This document shows positions 1-8,598 of a DNA stretch of 36,779 bases, piece after piece. Source of the stretch: Dyella ginsengisoli LA-4 (GTDB taxonomy: Bacteria; Pseudomonadota; Gammaproteobacteria; Xanthomonadales; Rhodanobacteraceae); contig NZ_AMSF01000068.1 in the NCBI RefSeq assembly GCF_000334915.1, positions 1 to 36,779 on the forward strand, read 5' to 3'. The first letter of the stretch is position 1; each line of letters begins with the position of its first letter. The notes beneath the pieces are model-generated. The model did not search any database, was not told where the DNA came from, and saw nothing but the letters and a program-made list of their open reading frames with translations. The translations under genes were made by a program, and so were the position numbers.

Positions 1-50
1 CCCCCCCGCCACGCCGCCCCATCCATGGGTCGGGGACTCCTTCGGGGGGA

Positions 51-371
51 TTACTTGGCGCTGGCCTTGTGCTTCACCTTGGCGGCCTTGGCCGGTGCGC
101 CGGCGGCGTTGCCGCTGAACTGGATGGCCTGCTGGTTGCGCTTGAGCGTGGCCGGGCCCATGCCCTTCACCTGGGCCAGGTCGTCCAGTGTCTTGAACGG
201 GCCGTGCGCCTCGCGCCAGGCGACGATGGCCTTGGCCTTGGCCGCGCCCACGCCGTCGAGCGAGCTGGCGATGGTGGCCGCATCGGCCTTGTTGATGTTG
301 ACCGGGGTGGCAGCGATGGCCGGCAGGGTGATGGCCAGCGCGAGGGCGGCGGCGAGCAGGGTGCGAAGCAT
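51..371 (-). CDS. Secreted ComEA-like helix-hairpin-helix protein
   Basis: A 106-residue protein with an N-terminal signal peptide (hydrophobic residues 4-20, Ala-rich cleavage region near 21). It is followed by a ComEA-type helix-hairpin-helix pair: NINKADAATI, then GVGAAKAKAI, then VKGMGPATLKR. The tail is basic (Lys/Ala-rich). Small exported ComEA-like proteins bind double-stranded DNA in the periplasm during natural transformation. Many xanthomonad copies are annotated only as helix-hairpin-helix proteins, so the DNA-uptake role is inferred from the fold. The start at 371 is chosen because GGAGGA lies 7 bases upstream on the minus strand and the signal peptide begins exactly there; a longer in-frame extension lacks such support. 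It stands alone, divergent from the M20 peptidase gene. Confidence 0.85.
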   Translation of the reverse strand: MLRTLLAAALALAITLPAIAATPVNINKADAATIASSLDGVGAAKAKAIVAWREAHGPFKTLDDLAQVKGMGPATLKRNQQAIQFSGNAAGAPAKAAKVKHKASAK

Positions 372-546
372 GGCGTTTCCTCCGTGAAAGCGGGACAGGG
401 GCCGAATCGGGCCGTGGAGCACTGTGCGGCAACCTCGCTGGCACCGATGCCGGTGCGGACCGCGTTCGGCCCCGGGGCCGGCCAGCCGGAACTGTGGGCA
501 TGCCCCGACCCCGGTGTCGGAGCCGGGAGGACGCCGGGTGGGCGCT

Positions 547-554
547 GTTACAAT
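547..554 (+). promoter_or_regulatory. Candidate extended -10 promoter for the M20 peptidase gene
   Basis: TG-T-TACAAT at 547-554 resembles an extended -10 element. It would start transcription about 25 bases before the ATG at 586. There is no good -35 hexamer at the usual distance, so this is a prediction by eye only. Confidence 0.4.
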
Positions 555-585
555 GGCAACCTTTGCCAGCATCACGGAGTTGCCG

Positions 586-2007
<1,422 letters not shown>

Positions 2008-2009
2008 GC

Positions 2010-2723
2010 ATGTCCGGAACGATCGACCCTTCCGCGCTGGCAGCCAACCTGGCCGCAGTGCGGGCCCGGGTCGACGCGGCCTGCCGTGCGGCGGGCCGCG
2101 ATCCGGCCGGGGTGAGCGTGCTGCCGGTCAGCAAGACCTTCGGCGCCGAGGCGGTGCGTGCGGCGTTCGCCCTGGGCGAGCGCCGCTTCGGCGAGAACCG
2201 CGTGCAGGAAGTGCGGGAGAAAGCACCGCTGCTGGCCGACTGCGCGCTGGAGTGGGTGATCATCGGTCCGCTGCAGACCAACAAGGCCAAAGATGTCGCG
2301 CGCCTGGCGCACGAAGTGCAGACGCTGGACCGGATCGAGCTGGCCGAAGCATTGGATCATCGCCTGCAGCTGGAGGGGCGCGCCATCGACGTCCTCGTGC
2401 AGGTGAAAACCTCGCCGGAAGAGAGCAAGCACGGGCTCGCTCCGGAGGCGCTGCCCGGCCTGCTGGCCGCACTGCGGCGCTTCGACACGCTGCGCGTGGG
2501 CGGCCTGATGACCATCGCCACGCATACCGACGACGAGACCGAGGTGCGGCGCTGCTTCCGTCAGTTGCGCGAGCTTCGCGATGCGATGGCGGCCGCGGGG
2601 CACGATCTGCCGCGGTTGTCGATGGGCATGAGCGGCGACTTTGCCCTGGCCATCGCCGAAGGAGCGACCGAGGTGCGCATCGGCAGCGCGATCTTCGGGG
2701 CGCGACCGGCCACGGCCGGCTGA
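2010..2723 (+). CDS. yggS: YggS family PLP homeostasis protein
   Basis: A 237-residue protein of the YggS/PLPBP family, a single-domain PLP-binding TIM barrel without known catalysis that buffers pyridoxal phosphate and affects amino-acid metabolism. The PLP Lys is Lys42 in PVSKTFG. Other family signatures are GERRFGENRVQE, the IGPLQTNK segment (usually IGxLQxNK), HGLAPE, the GLMTIA segment, and the phosphate-binding C-terminus LSMGMSGDF...VRIGSAIFGAR. The length matches the family (about 230). The start codon lies 2 bases after the M20 peptidase stop, so translation is probably coupled. In many bacteria yggS sits beside proC or pilT; that context is absent here. Confidence 0.95.
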   Translation: MSGTIDPSALAANLAAVRARVDAACRAAGRDPAGVSVLPVSKTFGAEAVRAAFALGERRFGENRVQEVREKAPLLADCALEWVIIGPLQTNKAKDVARLAHEVQTLDRIELAEALDHRLQLEGRAIDVLVQVKTSPEESKHGLAPEALPGLLAALRRFDTLRVGGLMTIATHTDDETEVRRCFRQLRELRDAMAAAGHDLPRLSMGMSGDFALAIAEGATEVRIGSAIFGARPATAG

Positions 2724-2895
2724 GTCAGGTTTCCTGCGGCCGGCATCCGGGATCGCCGGGGATATGCTGACCTGCGGGGTTCAGTTAACTCCGATCCAAC
2801 AAACCCGCGGGCCCGCTTTGATAGCTTTCGCCAGCTGTCCCCGGTCCGCGTGTCGCTGGTCGGGATTCCGACTTTCCGCGAGGGGCCTGTCCCGC

Positions 2896-3555
2896 ATGAC
2901 GATCAAGCCGTTGACCGCGCTCGCCGCGCTGGCCATCGCCGTGTTCGCCGCCCCGGTGCATGCCGCCGATGCCGTCGTCCCGACGCCGTCGATGACCCCG
3001 GTGGTCGCTCCGCTGACCCAGGTGTTGCCGCTGGCCGATCCGGCCTCGAAGCTGGCCCTGGCAGTGCTGCCGACCGATCCGGCCGCCTTGCGCGCCACCG
3101 GTGAAGTCCGGCCAGGGAACGCCGGGGCGGAAGCGACCAGCCTGCGCCAGTCGCTGATCGGCCTGGCCATGGCCCTGCGCCATATCCGCTACGTCCGCGG
3201 CGGGCGTACCCCGTCGACCGGTTTCGACTGCAGCGGCTTCGTGCACTACGTGTTCGCCCAGGCCGTCGGCATGAACCTGCCGGCCAATGCTGCCGCGCAG
3301 TTCCTCGCCGGGCTCAAGGTCAACCGCAAGGACATGCAGCCGGGCGACCTGGTGTTCTTCCGTACTGCCGGTCGGCGCGGCCGCATCTCGCACGTGGGCA
3401 TCTATCTGGACAACGGTCGGTTCATTCATTCGCCCTCGCACGGGCAGACCGTGCGCGTGGACAGCCTGGCCGACGCCTACTGGGCCCGGCACTTCGCAGG
3501 CGCCGCGCGCCCCGAAGGGCTGGCCGATGTCAGTCCCGTGCCCGGCAAGAGCTGA
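2896..3555 (+). CDS. Exported NlpC/P60 family peptidoglycan hydrolase
   Basis: A 219-residue protein with a clear signal peptide (MTIKPL plus a hydrophobic stretch, cleavage after VHAA near residue 24), a Pro/Ala/Thr-rich linker to about residue 85, and a C-terminal NlpC/P60 domain. The catalytic Cys is in GFDCSGFVHY and the catalytic His in RISHVGIYLD. A further polar residue follows in FIHSPSHG. Such enzymes are periplasmic or secreted cysteine peptidases that usually cleave D-Glu-diaminopimelate bonds in cell-wall peptides. The start is the ATG just before the signal peptide, preceded by a GAGGGG stretch; a longer in-frame extension from about 2641 would bury the signal. The gene is monocistronic and ends at a rho-independent terminator. 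Confidence 0.9.
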   Translation: MTIKPLTALAALAIAVFAAPVHAADAVVPTPSMTPVVAPLTQVLPLADPASKLALAVLPTDPAALRATGEVRPGNAGAEATSLRQSLIGLAMALRHIRYVRGGRTPSTGFDCSGFVHYVFAQAVGMNLPANAAAQFLAGLKVNRKDMQPGDLVFFRTAGRRGRISHVGIYLDNGRFIHSPSHGQTVRVDSLADAYWARHFAGAARPEGLADVSPVPGKS

Positions 3556-3583
3556 GCCGCGATCCAACGCATGATCCGACAGG

Positions 3584-3608
3584 GCCGCCGCATGGCGGCT
3601 TCTTTTTT
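3584..3608 (+). terminator. Rho-independent terminator after the NlpC/P60 gene
   Basis: A 6-bp stem GCCGCC / GGCGGC with a GCAT loop is followed by TTCTTTTTT, 28 bases after the stop codon. This is the classic form. Confidence 0.8.
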
Positions 3609-3715
3609 GCCTGCGGCCGGGGGCGCCGCTGCCCGGGTCTGGCCGGGGTGTTGTGCCTTGTCGCCCGGCCCCCATCTTATCGGTCTGTACCCGCCCTTTC
3701 CGAGGAGCCCCTGCG

Positions 3716-4246
3716 ATGCCGCTGTCGACCCTGCTGGACCTGCCTGGCGTGACCGCCCGGCCGGAAGCCGTCACCCAAGGCTACGTGTTCAACCACACCA
3801 TGATCCGGGTGAAGGATGTCGCCGCGTCGCTGGACTTCTACACCCGCGTGCTTGGTTTCACCCCGGTGCACAGGCAGGTGTTCGAGGAGGCGAAGTTCAC
3901 CATCTACTATCTGGTGCTGCGGGCCGACCGCGACGCGATTCCCGACGACGACGCCGAGCGGCTGGAGTGGGTGCTCGGCCAGCCGGGCGTGCTGGAGCTG
4001 ACCCACAACCACGGCACCGAGGACGACCCGGATTTCCACTACCACGACGGCAACGGCGAGCCGCGCGGCTTCGGCCATCTGTGCGTGTCGGTGCCGGACG
4101 TGCAGGCCGCCTGCGCGCGCTTCGAGGCGCTGGGCGTGCCGTTCCAGAAGCGCCTGACCGACGGGCGCATGAAGCACATCGCCTTCATCAAGGATCCGGA
4201 CGGCTACTGGATCGAGATCCTGCAGCCGGCGCGTTTCGTCGGCTGA
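3716..4246 (+). CDS. gloA: Lactoylglutathione lyase (glyoxalase I)
   Basis: A 176-residue cytosolic metalloenzyme that isomerises the methylglyoxal-glutathione hemithioacetal to S-lactoylglutathione, the first step of methylglyoxal detoxification. It is the long, eukaryote-like class. Inferred metal ligands by alignment from memory are His27 (FNHTMIRVKD), Glu94 (VLELTHNHG), His121 (GFGHLCVSV) and Glu167 (DGYWIEIL). The long class generally prefers zinc, unlike the short nickel-dependent enzyme of E. coli. The start is supported by CGAGGAG about 8 bases upstream. It has its own upstream region after the preceding terminator and may be cotranscribed with the rhomboid gene 64 bases downstream. 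No glyoxalase II gene is present in the window. Confidence 0.95.
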   Translation: MPLSTLLDLPGVTARPEAVTQGYVFNHTMIRVKDVAASLDFYTRVLGFTPVHRQVFEEAKFTIYYLVLRADRDAIPDDDAERLEWVLGQPGVLELTHNHGTEDDPDFHYHDGNGEPRGFGHLCVSVPDVQAACARFEALGVPFQKRLTDGRMKHIAFIKDPDGYWIEILQPARFVG

Positions 4247-4310
4247 GCCCGGAACCGCCGCGGCGTGGCGCGGTCCGTGCCACGCCCGTCCCCCGACTGG
4301 AAACGAATCG

Positions 4311-4925
4311 ATGCCCCTCTCGCTTGCCCCGGTGACCCGGAACCTGCTGATCGCCAACGTGGCGATCTTCCTGTTGCAGATGGTGATGCCCGGCATCGCC
4401 GGCTGGCTGGCGCTGTGGCCGCTGGGCAGCGGGTACTTCGAGCCGTGGCAGATCGTCACCGGCGGGTTCCTGCACGGTGGCTTCGCGCACATCGCGTTCA
4501 ACATGCTGGCGCTGTACATGTTCGGCAGCCAGATCGAGCGGCTGTTCGGCTCGCGCCAGTTCACCGTGTACTACTTCACCTGCCTGGTGGTGTCCTCGCT
4601 GCTGCAGCTGGCGGTGCTGCGCTGGTTCATGCACGACTTCCAGACGCCGACGGTGGGCGCGTCCGGGGCGATCTTCGGCCTGCTGCTCGCCTTCGGCATG
4701 TTCTATCCGCACGAGAAGGTCTACTTCATCCTGCTGCCGATCCCGATGCCGGCCTGGCTGTTCGTGATCCTCTACGGCGGGCTGGAGCTTTTGTCGGGCG
4801 TCTTCGGCTGGATGCCCGGCGTGGCGCACTTCGCCCATCTCGGCGGCATGCTCGGCGGCTGGGTGCTGATCCAGTACTGGCGCGGCAAGCTGCCGATCAA
4901 GCCACGGCGACGGTTGATGTGGTGA
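4311..4925 (+). CDS. Rhomboid family intramembrane serine protease
   Basis: A 204-residue polytopic inner-membrane protein with about six hydrophobic segments. Catalytic features are all present: the HxxxN oxyanion region HIAFNM (His60, Asn64), the nucleophile Ser118 in GASGAIFG, and His176 in HFAHLGGMLGG. It is a compact six-helix bacterial rhomboid without an extra cytosolic domain. Family members cleave substrates within or next to transmembrane segments, and the substrate cannot be deduced. The ATG at 4311 is the first Met before helix 1. The gene lies 64 bases after gloA and ends just before a strong bidirectional terminator shared with rapA. Confidence 0.93.
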   Translation: MPLSLAPVTRNLLIANVAIFLLQMVMPGIAGWLALWPLGSGYFEPWQIVTGGFLHGGFAHIAFNMLALYMFGSQIERLFGSRQFTVYYFTCLVVSSLLQLAVLRWFMHDFQTPTVGASGAIFGLLLAFGMFYPHEKVYFILLPIPMPAWLFVILYGGLELLSGVFGWMPGVAHFAHLGGMLGGWVLIQYWRGKLPIKPRRRLMW

Positions 4926-4933
4926 GGTTTCGC

Positions 4934-4979
4934 CGGACCACGAAAAAGGCGGCCGGGTGGCCGCCTTTTTCGTGGTCCG
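4934..4979. terminator. Bidirectional terminator with perfect 21-bp arms between rhomboid gene and rapA
   Basis: Arms at 4934-4954 and 4959-4979 are perfect inverted copies around a GGGT loop. The GC core (GGCGGCC / GGCCGCC) is flanked by A5 on the left and T5 on the right, so it gives a stem plus U-tract on both strands. It lies between the converging ends of the rhomboid gene and rapA (4992). The base pairing continues beyond the T-run, which is longer than needed for termination. Confidence 0.92.
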
Positions 4980-4991
4980 CGGACGGATCGT

Positions 4992-7832
4992 TCAGCGCAG
5001 CGCGAGGAAGTCCGCGCTGACCACGAAGCGCACCGCATCCAGCCGCAGGCGCGCCTTGGGCAGGGCGTCGAGCAGCGCATGGCGCTCGGCCTGCACCAGG
5101 GCGATCTCTGCCGCGCTGACCGACGGGTTCACCGCCCGCAGCGCCTGCAGCCGGGCCAGTTCGGCGTCCAGCGTCTCGCCGGCCAGCGCGGTGGCCTCGG
5201 CCACCCGTTCCTGCGCCTGGGCGGTGGCGACGGCTTCGGCCTTCTCCAGCATCGGCGGCACCAGCTTGTTGAGGAACTTGCGGTAGCGCGCCACCTCGAT
5301 GTTGCGGTCGGCGGCCTTGCGCAACGCGATCTCGCTGGGCTGGAAGTCGGGTCGCTCGGCCAGCCGCGTGTCGATGGTCACCGGCAGCGGCAGCACCGGC
5401 AGGAAACGCTCGGCGTCCAGCGCGCGGTCGGCCACGCATTCGAGCACGAACACTGCCTGCAGCAGCGCGCTGCGCGGACCCAGCGCGTCGTCCACCATGA
5501 ACGCGGCGTTGCCCTGTTCGCCGGACAGCACCAGGTCCATCGCGCCGAGCACCAGCGGGTGGTCCAGCCGCAGCAGCGGCAGCTCCTCGCGGGCCAGTGC
5601 GGTATCGCGGTCGAAGGTCACCGAGACCGGCCCATCCGCGAAGCCGGGCAGGGCATCGGTGGACAGGTACTGCGGGTCGAGCAGCAGCACCTTCGGCCCC
5701 AGCTCCTCGGCGTGGATGCCGAACTGCTCGAGCAGGCGCTGGATGAAGGCATCGCGGGCCGGATCGACGTCCTCGCGACGGAAGGCCTGGGCCAGTTCCT
5801 CCGCATGCAGGTCGCGGCTGGCGGCCAGTTCCAGCAGGTGGTCGCGACCCTCGCGGATCAGCGCGGCCAGCTCCTCATGGCTGGCACGGGTCTCGGCCAC
5901 CAGCACGTCCAGTTCCTGGTCGCGGCCGTCGCTGCTGCGGGCGTGCTCGTCGGCCAGCCGGGCCAGCGGCTCGCCATAGCGTCGCAGCAGCTCGCGGCCG
6001 TCGGACGGGCTGACCCGGAAGGCGTCCAGGCCCTCGTCGTACCAGCGTGCCAGCACATGCTGCGCACTGCCTTCCACGGCCAGCACGTGGATCGCGATGT
6101 CGTGACGCTGGCCGATGCGGTCCAGTCGGCCGATACGCTGCTCGAGCAGGTCCGGGTCCAGCGGCAGGTCCCACAGCACCAGATGATGGGCGAACTGGAA
6201 GTTGCGGCCCTCCGAGCCGATCTCCGAGCACAGCAGCAGGCGCGCGCCGTCGGGCTGGGCGAAGAACGCCGCATTGCGGTCGCGCTGCACGATGCCCAGG
6301 CCCTCGTGGAAGCGGGCGATACCCGCGCCGGTGCGGGTGCGCAGGGCTTCCTCCAGCGCCAGCACCTTGGCCTGGCTGCGGCAGATCAGCAGGAACTTGG
6401 CCTGCGGATGCGCCTCGAGCAGATCGACCAGGGCCTGCAGGCGCGGGTCCTCGGCATAGTCCAGGGTGAGGGCCGGCGATGGCTGCTGGATGTCGGCGTG
6501 GAATTCGGCCAGCAGCGCCTGGCGTCGGCGGTCGTCCAGCGCGTCGGCGTCGATCAGATGCCAGACCGGCACGCGCTGGGGGAAGCCGCCGATGCCGGCG
6601 CGACGGTTGCGGAACATCGCGCGGCCGGTGCCGTGCCGATCGATCAGCGCAGAGAGGATGGCGCGGGCGTGCTCGGGCGCCACCGTCTCGGCGAGCTGGC
6701 CGGTGAGCTCGGCATCGTCGGCCAGCACGCTGGCCAGCAGGCTGCGGTCTTCCACGGTGAGCGGCAGGCCCTGGGTCAGCCGGTCGGCCACCTGCGACAG
6801 GGCCTGGAAGCCGTCGGACTCGGCGAGGTAGGCGTCCAGGTCGCTGTAGCGCTGCGGGTCGAGCAGGCGCAGGCGGGCGAAGTGGCCGCTGCGGCCGAGC
6901 TGCTCGGGCGTGGCGGTGAGCAGGATCACGCCCGGCGTTTTCGCCGCCAGCTGCTCGACCAGGGTGTAGCGCGGGCTGGCCGCTTCCGGCGTCCATTCCA
7001 GATGGTGGGCTTCGTCGACCACCAGCAGGTCCCAGCTGGCGTCGAGCAGTTGCTGCGCGCGCTTGGGCGAGGATTCGAGGAAGCCGAAGTCGGCGATCAC
7101 CAGTTGCTCGTCCTCGAACGGGTTGCTGCCCGGCTCGGACTGCTCCAGCGCCTCGCAGCGCTCCTCGTCGTAGATCGCGAAGCTGAGGTTGAAGCGGCGC
7201 AGCAGCTCGACGAACCACTGGTACACCAGCGTGTCCGGCAGCAGCACCAGCGCACGCGAGGCGCGGCCGGTGGCGAGCTGGCGGGCCAGGATCATGCCGG
7301 CCTCGATGGTCTTGCCCAGGCCCACCTCGTCGGCCAGCAGCACGCGCGGCGGCCGGCGCGCGGAGGCGATGCCGGCTACGCGCAACTGGTGCGGAACCAG
7401 TCCTACACGCGCCGCACCCAGCCCCCAGCTCGGCGAGCGGCGGGCCTCGGCACGCCGGCGCAGTGCATCCAGGCGTTGTTCGAAATGGGATACCGGATCG
7501 GTGCGGCCGCCGATCAGGCGGTCGTCGGCCTGGCTGACCGCCTGCTCGTCGTCGAGCTGCCCTTCCTCCATCTCGCGGCCCTCGCCGCGATACACCAGCA
7601 GGCCTTCGCGCACGTCCACGCGCTCGACCAGGAAGGAGATGCCCTTGCCGGCAATGCGCTGGCCGGGACGGAATTCGGCGCGGACCAGCGGCGCGGACTC
7701 CATCGCATAGGGCCTGAGCACGCCGGCCTTGGCGAACAGCACCTGCACGCTGCGTCCCTGGACGCGCAGCACGGTGCCGAGGCCGAGCTCCGGCTCGGCA
7801 GTGGAGATCCAGCGTTGACCGGGTACGAACAT
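4992..7832 (-). CDS. rapA: RNA polymerase-associated ATPase RapA (HepA)
   Basis: A 946-residue SWI2/SNF2 ATPase that binds RNA polymerase and promotes its recycling after termination. The N-terminus carries two Tudor-like beta domains (about 1-105). The helicase core has Walker A DEVGLGKT (about 168-176), DEAH (273-276), the motif III segment LLTATPEQ, and the C-terminal ATPase lobe with ICRSQAK, SEIGSEGRNFQFAHH and EQRIGRLDRIGQ. A RapA-specific C-terminal region fills the last 300 residues. The length is close to E. coli RapA (968). The start MFVPGQRW matches the family N-terminus, yet no clear Shine-Dalgarno precedes it: the upstream sequence is CGGTTTTTCA. It ends at the strong terminator shared with the rhomboid gene. 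Confidence 0.97.
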   Translation of the reverse strand: MFVPGQRWISTAEPELGLGTVLRVQGRSVQVLFAKAGVLRPYAMESAPLVRAEFRPGQRIAGKGISFLVERVDVREGLLVYRGEGREMEEGQLDDEQAVSQADDRLIGGRTDPVSHFEQRLDALRRRAEARRSPSWGLGAARVGLVPHQLRVAGIASARRPPRVLLADEVGLGKTIEAGMILARQLATGRASRALVLLPDTLVYQWFVELLRRFNLSFAIYDEERCEALEQSEPGSNPFEDEQLVIADFGFLESSPKRAQQLLDASWDLLVVDEAHHLEWTPEAASPRYTLVEQLAAKTPGVILLTATPEQLGRSGHFARLRLLDPQRYSDLDAYLAESDGFQALSQVADRLTQGLPLTVEDRSLLASVLADDAELTGQLAETVAPEHARAILSALIDRHGTGRAMFRNRRAGIGGFPQRVPVWHLIDADALDDRRRQALLAEFHADIQQPSPALTLDYAEDPRLQALVDLLEAHPQAKFLLICRSQAKVLALEEALRTRTGAGIARFHEGLGIVQRDRNAAFFAQPDGARLLLCSEIGSEGRNFQFAHHLVLWDLPLDPDLLEQRIGRLDRIGQRHDIAIHVLAVEGSAQHVLARWYDEGLDAFRVSPSDGRELLRRYGEPLARLADEHARSSDGRDQELDVLVAETRASHEELAALIREGRDHLLELAASRDLHAEELAQAFRREDVDPARDAFIQRLLEQFGIHAEELGPKVLLLDPQYLSTDALPGFADGPVSVTFDRDTALAREELPLLRLDHPLVLGAMDLVLSGEQGNAAFMVDDALGPRSALLQAVFVLECVADRALDAERFLPVLPLPVTIDTRLAERPDFQPSEIALRKAADRNIEVARYRKFLNKLVPPMLEKAEAVATAQAQERVAEATALAGETLDAELARLQALRAVNPSVSAAEIALVQAERHALLDALPKARLRLDAVRFVVSADFLALR

Positions 7833-7862
7833 TGAAAAACCGCGTGTCGATAAAGGGCGTCG

Positions 7863-7891
7863 ATTATCCGCCCCTTGCCGCGCGCAGGGAA
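7863..7891 (-). promoter_or_regulatory. Candidate promoter for rapA
   Basis: On the minus strand, TTCCCT and GATAAT are separated by 17 bases, with GATAAT at 7868-7863. This would give a leader of about 25 bases before the rapA ATG. The -35 box is poor, and rapA may instead be read from the iron operon upstream (gap 72 bases). Confidence 0.3.
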
Positions 7892-7904
7892 CAGCGGCGT
7901 GCGA

Positions 7905-8582
7905 TCAGGTCTGCGACCACTCGCGCAGCAGATTGTGGTAGACGCCGGTGAGCTGCAGCACCGCGACCTCGTCGCCGCCGGCCGCGCGCAGCCGCGAAAT
8001 GGCCTGGTCCAGCTCCAGCAGGGTGCGCCGGTGGCCGACGTCGCGGACCAGGCTCTGCACCCAGAGGAACGCGGCCAGCCGGGCGCCGCGGGTGACCGGG
8101 GTGACCCGATGCAGGCTGCTGGACGGGTAGAGGATGGCATCGCCGGCCGGCAGCTTCACCGCGTGCTCGCCGTAGGTGTCGCTGACCACCAGCTCGCCGC
8201 CGTCATAGTCTTCCGGCGCGTTGAGGAACACCGTGCAGGACACGTCGCTGCGCAGCTGGCTGCCATCGGCCAGGGCCATCACTGCGCCGTCGACATGGAA
8301 ACCGTACTCGCCGCCGCCCCGGTAACGGTTGAAGCGGGGCGGCAATTGACGCGCCGGCAGCGCGGCGGCGTGGAACAGCGGATGCCGGGCCAGCGCCGCC
8401 TGCACTACCGCGCCCAGGTCATGGCGCAGCGGCGAGCTGTCCGGCAACTGCTCGTTGCGCTTGACCCTGGCGCCCTGGGCGCCGACGGTCTCGCGGCCGT
8501 CGGTCCAGTCGGCTGCATCCAGCGCCTGTCGCAACTGGTCGACCTGGGTCGCGCTCAACACGCCGGGAAGGTGCACAAGCAT
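7905..8582 (-). CDS. piuC: PKHD-type Fe(II)/2-oxoglutarate hydroxylase (PiuC/YbiX family)
   Basis: A 225-residue Fe(II)- and 2-oxoglutarate-dependent dioxygenase. The facial triad is His96 and Asp98 (GFHVDGA) with His158 (SLHRVTPVTRGAR). Arg168 is positioned to bind 2-oxoglutarate. A C-terminal helical region follows. PiuC/YbiX is characteristically encoded next to catecholate siderophore receptors (fiu-ybiX in E. coli, piuA-piuC in Pseudomonas) and is induced by iron starvation; its biochemical substrate is not established to my knowledge. The gene starts 16 bases after the fiu stop on the same strand, with GAGG upstream of the ATG, so it is the second gene of a Fur-regulated operon. Confidence 0.95.
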   Translation of the reverse strand: MLVHLPGVLSATQVDQLRQALDAADWTDGRETVGAQGARVKRNEQLPDSSPLRHDLGAVVQAALARHPLFHAAALPARQLPPRFNRYRGGGEYGFHVDGAVMALADGSQLRSDVSCTVFLNAPEDYDGGELVVSDTYGEHAVKLPAGDAILYPSSSLHRVTPVTRGARLAAFLWVQSLVRDVGHRRTLLELDQAISRLRAAGGDEVAVLQLTGVYHNLLREWSQT

Positions 8583-8598
8583 GGGGACCTCGTCCGGA

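Noticed and set aside
5079-7835. A 918-codon plus-strand frame opposite rapA
   Set aside because: Antisense shadow; Gln/His/Val/Ala-rich, with no domain, and rapA is unambiguous.
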